Origin: Trichococcus ilyis
Lineage (GTDB): Bacteria > Bacillota > Bacilli > Lactobacillales > Aerococcaceae
Length of the DNA: 61,071 bases
Reading direction: 5' to 3'
Assembly: GCF_900109135.1 (NCBI RefSeq)
Contig: NZ_FNYT01000018.1
Span: 1-61,071 of the forward strand
Of the stretch, positions 57,375-61,071 are shown one piece after another (position 1 is the stretch's first letter; each line of letters opens with the position of its first letter). A program made the translations under genes and the position numbers. The notes beneath the pieces are model-generated. The model worked only from the letters and a program-made list of their open reading frames with translations. It was not told the origin of the DNA and did not search any database.

Positions 57375-57509
57375 CTATGCAGATAAAACTTTTCTGCCTT
57401 TACGGCGTCTGCTTGCTAATACTCTACGGCCGTTTTTTGTGCTCATACGTTTACGGAAACCGTGAACGGATTGACGGTGACGTTTTTTTGGTTGGTATGT
57501 TCTTTTCAT
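57375..57509 (-). CDS. rpmH: 50S ribosomal protein L34
   Basis: A complete 44-residue L34: it begins [18 protein letters not shown], continues [18 protein letters not shown] and ends KGRKVLSA. The composition (over a third Arg/Lys) and place between oriC and rnpA are diagnostic. CAGGAGGTG lies just upstream of ATG 57509. It is followed by a terminator-like hairpin. Confidence 0.97.
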   Translation of the reverse strand: MKRTYQPKKRHRQSVHGFRKRMSTKNGRRVLASRRRKGRKVLSA

Positions 57510-57577
57510 TGATCGTTACACCTCCTGATAAACTATCTTTCAAATAGGTTCTATTTCACTGTTAGACAGTCCAATAC

Positions 57578-57607
57578 ATTATAAAGAGACAGAATGCGAC
57601 CTGTCAA
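57578..57607 (-). promoter_or_regulatory. Promoter of the rpmH-rnpA-yidC-jag operon
   Basis: TTGACA (57607-57602), an 18-nt spacer and TATAAT (57583-57578) on the minus strand, about 70 nt before rpmH. Confidence 0.8.
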
Positions 57608-57711
57608 GTAAAATTGGTTCATTTTTATTGAACTCACTGAGATATAATAGCACAAAACCTCGAAAGTTAAAACACCTTTCTTGAAAAAATTCTGTTTTTC
57701 AGCAAAAAAAA

Positions 57712-58025
57712 TTATCCACAACCTTTTTTCGCAATGCACATAGCCTCGGGAAAACTTCCACAGCCTCTGCCTTTGCGCACACCTTAGACCCGGTTTGTCC
57801 ACAATTCGACAACGTGTGCATTTCTCATCCAAACCAACCTGAGAACTCTGTGGAAAAGTGTAACAAAAGCTGTAACAATGCCATTCCGGAAATGTTAAAA
57901 ATCCACAGACCACCGTTTATAAAAGGCCGCTTCCCAATCTTTTTCCACACCATTTTTCGACCTGTGGAAAACTTTTTATCCACCGGTTAATTGTTTTATT
58001 CACAGCCAAAAAGAGTTGTGGAAAA
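57712..58025. other. Replication origin oriC, upstream DnaA-box cluster
   Basis: The rpmH-dnaA space contains a consensus DnaA box TTATCCACA (57712-57720) and many near matches: TTGTCCACA (57795-57803), TGTGGAAAA (57849-57857), TTTTCCACA (57941-57949), TGTGGAAAA (57963-57971), TTATCCACC (57976-57984), TTATTCACA (57996-58004) and TGTGGAAAA (58017-58025). This is one half of a bipartite Bacillus-type origin; the other half is after dnaA. Confidence 0.9.
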
Positions 58026-58030
58026 CTTTT

Positions 58031-58039
58031 TGATATAAT
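58031..58039 (+). promoter_or_regulatory. Extended -10 promoter of dnaA
   Basis: TGATATAAT (TGn plus TATAAT) right after the last DnaA box (58017-58025), which covers the upstream promoter region. That placement suits autoregulation by DnaA. Confidence 0.6.
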
Positions 58040-58078
58040 GCTAAAATAGAACAGACTCACTAAAAGGAGGTGTCTCAT

Positions 58079-59416
58079 TTGGATGACATCTATTCACTAT
58101 GGCGTTATCTGCAGGAAAAATTTCAAGAATCCCTGTCCAAAGTCAGCTACGATACTTGGATAGACAGCGCCGTCCCGGTCCGATTGACCGATACGAACAT
58201 CATCATCGAAGTTCCCTCTTCTTTACATAAAGATTATTGGCAAAATAACTTGATGAGCAGAATTGTCGAAGGCATCTACGAATTCAGCGGCAAAGAACTG
58301 ACCCCCATTTTCATGATCAAGAATGAGGAAATGCCCGACATCGCCAAACCGACCGTAAAACGCAACAACAGCAACAACAACCGGCTCTTTAAGGATGCCC
58401 AACTGAACAGCAAATATACCTTTGATACTTTTGTTATCGGAAAAGGCAACCAGATGGCGCACGCGGCCGCCCTCGTCGTGGCTGAGGAACCCGGCACCAT
58501 CTACAATCCGCTCTTCTTCTATGGAGGCGTCGGGTTGGGAAAAACCCATCTGATGCACGCCATCGGCCATCAGATGCTGCAACTGCGGCCAACCGCCAAA
58601 GTCAAATATGTCAGCAGCGAAACATTCGCCAATGATTTCATCAATTCCATCCAGAATCGGACGCAGGAGCAATTCCGCAATGAATACCGCAGCGTCGACT
58701 TGCTGATGGTCGATGATATCCAGTTTTTTGCTGACAAAGAAGGGACTCAGGAAGAATTCTTCCATACGTTCAACGCGCTTTACGATGAACGCAAACAAAT
58801 CGTGCTGACGAGCGATCGCTTGCCTAACGAAATCCCTAAACTCCAGGAACGGCTCATCTCACGTTTTGCCTGGGGCCTATCGGTTGACATCACCCCGCCC
58901 GATCTGGAGACGCGCATCGCCATTTTGCGCAAAAAAGCCAACAGCGAGCGCCTTGAGATCCCGGATGACACCCTCAGCTATATCGCGGGGCAAATCGACT
59001 CCAACATCCGGGAACTGGAGGGCGCCCTGGTCCGGGTCCAAGCCTATTCGGCGATTCAAGGGACCGACATCACCACCAGTCTGGCAGCGGACGCCCTGAA
59101 AAGCATCATGCCTTCCGAAAAACCGAAAGCCTTATCCATCTATGCCATCCAGCAAGCGGTCGGAAAGTATTACCATGTGACCGTCGAGGAATTGAAAGGC
59201 AAAAAGCGCACCAAAGGGATCGTTGTCCCAAGGCAAATCGCCATGTATCTTTCGAGGGTGATGACAGACAATTCCTTGCCGAAGATTGGTTCCGAATTCG
59301 GCGGCAAAGATCACACGACCGTCATCCACGCCCACGACAAGATCGCTCTTTCCTTAAAGAAAGACCCTGTGCTGCAGCGTGAGATCGAGACGATCCAAAA
59401 CAGCCTGAAAAAATGA
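58079..59416 (+). CDS. dnaA: Chromosomal replication initiator DnaA
   Basis: Binds DnaA boxes and opens oriC. The 445-residue protein has domain I ([21 protein letters not shown]), a short Asn-rich linker (RNNSNNN), the AAA+ domain with Walker [12 protein letters not shown] (about 149-159) and Walker [11 protein letters not shown], and the domain IV HTH with the DnaA signature [15 protein letters not shown]. The GTG at 58070 lies inside the Shine-Dalgarno sequence AAAGGAGGTG, so the TTG at 58079, nine bases after it, is the likely start. Confidence 0.97.
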   Translation: MDDIYSLWRYLQEKFQESLSKVSYDTWIDSAVPVRLTDTNIIIEVPSSLHKDYWQNNLMSRIVEGIYEFSGKELTPIFMIKNEEMPDIAKPTVKRNNSNNNRLFKDAQLNSKYTFDTFVIGKGNQMAHAAALVVAEEPGTIYNPLFFYGGVGLGKTHLMHAIGHQMLQLRPTAKVKYVSSETFANDFINSIQNRTQEQFRNEYRSVDLLMVDDIQFFADKEGTQEEFFHTFNALYDERKQIVLTSDRLPNEIPKLQERLISRFAWGLSVDITPPDLETRIAILRKKANSERLEIPDDTLSYIAGQIDSNIRELEGALVRVQAYSAIQGTDITTSLAADALKSIMPSEKPKALSIYAIQQAVGKYYHVTVEELKGKKRTKGIVVPRQIAMYLSRVMTDNSLPKIGSEFGGKDHTTVIHAHDKIALSLKKDPVLQREIETIQNSLKK

Positions 59417-59429
59417 GCCCCGAGCGTAT

Positions 59430-59522
59430 TGTGGATAACCAAATAAATAAGCCGTCATTTACGAACATGTTATCCACAAGTGGAAAACGATTGGTTTGAT
59501 AAGCTTCTTTCACTTATCCACA
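59430..59522. other. oriC, downstream DnaA-box cluster
   Basis: Three perfect consensus DnaA boxes between dnaA and dnaN: TGTGGATAA (59430-59438, reverse), TTATCCACA (59470-59478) and TTATCCACA (59514-59522). Confidence 0.93.
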
Positions 59523-59536
59523 ATATGAACAGGCCC

Positions 59537-59578
59537 TACTACTATTACTATTATTTTTTAATTTATATTAATAACCAT
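59537..59578. other. DNA unwinding element with DnaA-trio motif
   Basis: TACTACTATTACTATTATT (59537-59555) starts 14 bases after the last DnaA box across a GC-containing spacer (AACAGGCCC), and runs into a pure A/T tract. Tandem TAC/TAT triplets next to DnaA boxes match the DnaA-trio element described in Bacillus subtilis, where DnaA filaments grip single-stranded DNA. Confidence 0.85.
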
Positions 59579-59593
59579 CGGAGGTCCCTTATT

Positions 59594-60745
59594 ATGAAAT
59601 TTTCAATCAATCGTCAGATTCTGATCAAGCATCTGTCTGACGTACAAAGAGCTATTTCCAGCAGAACGACCATTCCTATTTTGACAGGTGTGAAAATCAG
59701 CGCTGATGAAAATGGAATCGTATTGAGCGGAAGCGACTCGGATATCTCCATCGAAACACTGATCCCTGTTTCGGAAGAAAACAATCAGATCGAAATCCAT
59801 GCAAAAGGCGGAATTGTGCTGCCTGCCCGTTTCTTCAGTGAAATCGTAAAAAAATTGGCTGACGAAAAAATCACGATTGAAGTCAAAGATCATTTCCAGA
59901 CCAACATCACTTCTGCAAATGCCTCTTTCACCATCAACGGAATCGATGTCAACAACTACCCAAATTTCCCTGTCATCGATTCGAATGAAGTCATCACTTT
60001 GCCGACCGCTTTATTCAAACAAGTGATCCAGCATACGGTCATCGCGACTTCAACGCAAGAAAGCCGTCCGATCTTGACCGGGGTGAACATGACCATCAAG
60101 GATGGAAAATTGACAGCCGTCGCCACCGACAGCCATCGTTTGAGCCAACGCATCATTTCGATCGCAGCACCGGAATCGCAATTGGAAAAAACCTACAACG
60201 TCATCATTCCCGGAAAAAGCCTGGTTGAACTTTCGCGCATCGTCGAGAATCAACCGACCATCGAAATGATGATCACCGAGAATCAGGTCCTTTTCAAAGC
60301 GGAAAATGTTTATTTCTATTCGCGCTTATTGGAAGGCTACTACCCGGATACAAACCGGTTGATCCCGACGAGCTCCACCACGCAGATTGTCCTGAATGCT
60401 TATGACTTGTTGCAGGCCACCGACCGTGCTTCCCTGCTCTCGCACGAAGGAAAAAACAATGTCGTCAAATTATCCATCGATTCAAACAAAGTCGAGTTGT
60501 CAGGAAACTCCCCTGAAGTCGGCAATGTGGAAGAATCCTTGACCTACGCATCCGCCAGCGGCGATCCGTTGGTCATTTCCTTCAATCCCGATTACATGAA
60601 GGATGCGCTGCGCACCTTCGGCCAACAGGATGTCCAGGTCAACTTCACTTCAGCTGTGCGCCCATTCACGGTCGTACCGGCGGATCGTGAAGACGATAAC
60701 GATAACTCCTTCATCCAATTGATCACGCCCGTAAGGACTTATTGA
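59594..60745 (+). CDS. dnaN: DNA polymerase III sliding clamp, beta subunit
   Basis: Ring-shaped processivity clamp. The 383-residue protein starts MKFSINRQILIKHLSDVQRAIS and has the three-domain pattern (ILTGVKISADENGIVLSGSD split across domain 1, PILTGVNMTIKDGKL in domain 2), ending QLITPVRTY as usual. Upstream in-frame codons run through the DnaA-trio region, so I use ATG 59594 behind CGGAGG. In most relatives yaaA and recF follow; here a group II intron remnant follows directly. Confidence 0.97.
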   Translation: MKFSINRQILIKHLSDVQRAISSRTTIPILTGVKISADENGIVLSGSDSDISIETLIPVSEENNQIEIHAKGGIVLPARFFSEIVKKLADEKITIEVKDHFQTNITSANASFTINGIDVNNYPNFPVIDSNEVITLPTALFKQVIQHTVIATSTQESRPILTGVNMTIKDGKLTAVATDSHRLSQRIISIAAPESQLEKTYNVIIPGKSLVELSRIVENQPTIEMMITENQVLFKAENVYFYSRLLEGYYPDTNRLIPTSSTTQIVLNAYDLLQATDRASLLSHEGKNNVVKLSIDSNKVELSGNSPEVGNVEESLTYASASGDPLVISFNPDYMKDALRTFGQQDVQVNFTSAVRPFTVVPADREDDNDNSFIQLITPVRTY

Positions 60746-61071
60746 TCCCGAATTGAAAACAATCGAGTAGGAGGAGCCTTTAGGCTCCGACCTCTCACAC
60801 CACCGTGCGTACGGTTCCGTACACGGCGGTTCAGTATCTTGAGTAAGCAGACTCTGCCAGGTGACTTAATGAAATTAAGCCCCAATTTCCGTATTCCGCC
60901 ATTTGGTTTCGGGATTTCCACCCTTCGCACAGGTTGTGGCTTGTATGTCCCGTCTAATAGTTTTCTCCTTAGTTGGGGATAAAACTCGATAATGTGGGCT
61001 TCCACTTCATGCACTGTCATTCCGTCTACTCCTGCTGCCCCTTTGTTTTGTCTAACCGCTTTGGCAGCCGA
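60739..61071 (-). pseudogene. Truncated group II intron reverse transcriptase/maturase (LtrA-like)
   Basis: The frame is open to the window edge and reads AVRQNKGAAGVDGMTVHEVE, then LLDGTYKPQPVRRVEIPKPN, then GGIRKLGL. This is the RT-0/RT-1 start of intron-encoded proteins. Homology stops near 60876, and the frame then runs into the intron's own 3' RNA domains and ends at 60739. It lacks the YADD active site, thumb, maturase and endonuclease regions, so it cannot be active. Confidence 0.85.
60762..61071 (-). mobile_element. Group II intron remnant, 3' part
   Basis: On the minus strand the end of an intron is visible: a domain V-like hairpin (60800-60833, CCGCCGTGTACGG / CCGTACGCACGGTGG), the GTGTGAGAGG linker, a domain VI-like hairpin with arms GAGCC/GGCTC, and the terminal CTCCTACTCGAT at ~60762. 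Upstream of it only a short piece of the reverse transcriptase remains before the window ends. The middle of the intron (most of the RT, maturase, domain IV) is deleted. It is oriented against dnaN. Confidence 0.8.

Overview
The window is a chromosomal origin region of a mid-GC member of the Bacillota, most likely a lactic-acid-type coccus of the Carnobacteriaceae (Trichococcus-like). That placement is an inference from protein content, Shine-Dalgarno use and operon order; no rRNA is present to confirm it. At the right end lies the conserved block jag-yidC-rnpA-rpmH (all minus) / oriC / dnaA-dnaN (plus), with DnaA-box clusters on both sides of dnaA and a DnaA-trio-like strand-opening element before dnaN. 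Immediately after dnaN sits the 3' end of a decayed group II intron that runs off the window.

Left to right: (1) 1-12.2 kb, almost all minus strand: msrA, serS with a serine T-box leader, a VanRS-like two-component pair with a D,D-carboxypeptidase, guaB, a DUF1129 protein, ychF, a DUF951 protein, parB-parA, rsmG. (2) 13-20.3 kb, plus strand: a Pot-type ABC transporter, adenine deaminase and a second amidohydrolase, read from a promoter surrounded by PurBox-like sites. This is probably a purine uptake and salvage island. (3) 20.3-27.5 kb: a HAD phosphatase, a degenerate GIY-YIG protein, a TPP-riboswitch thiamine salvage operon (thiM-thiE-HAD-thiD), a secreted esterase and an AraC regulator. 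(4) 27.9-31.4 kb: mnmG and mnmE, separated from rsmG-parAB by the preceding island. (5) 31.6-46.2 kb: an oxidoreductase and the complete de novo purine gene series purE-K-B / C-S-Q-L-F-M-N / H / D, with PurBox sites at purE and purC. (6) 46.5-53.7 kb: treR, a GerMN lipoprotein, a DUF438/PAS protein whose gene contains a perfect parS site, and treC-treP with two Tre operators and a cre. (7) 53.9 kb to the end: a YhdH-type reductase and the origin block.

Purine metabolism is the unifying theme. De novo synthesis (pur genes), the GMP branch (guaB), and uptake plus deamination (ABC transporter, ade, amidohydrolase) all carry variants of the CCGAAC PurBox, so one PurR (not in the window) could coordinate them.

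The most unusual content is intergenic. I see three families of structured repeats that protein annotation does not explain: a ~98-bp long palindrome (five full or near-full copies and one deletion derivative) whose outer arms co-vary between copies; a three-hairpin array present twice in opposite orientation with nearly the same spacing; and a 129-bp element with CTGGGA-type inverted ends present twice with one mismatch. No tRNA, rRNA, CRISPR array or intact transposase was seen.
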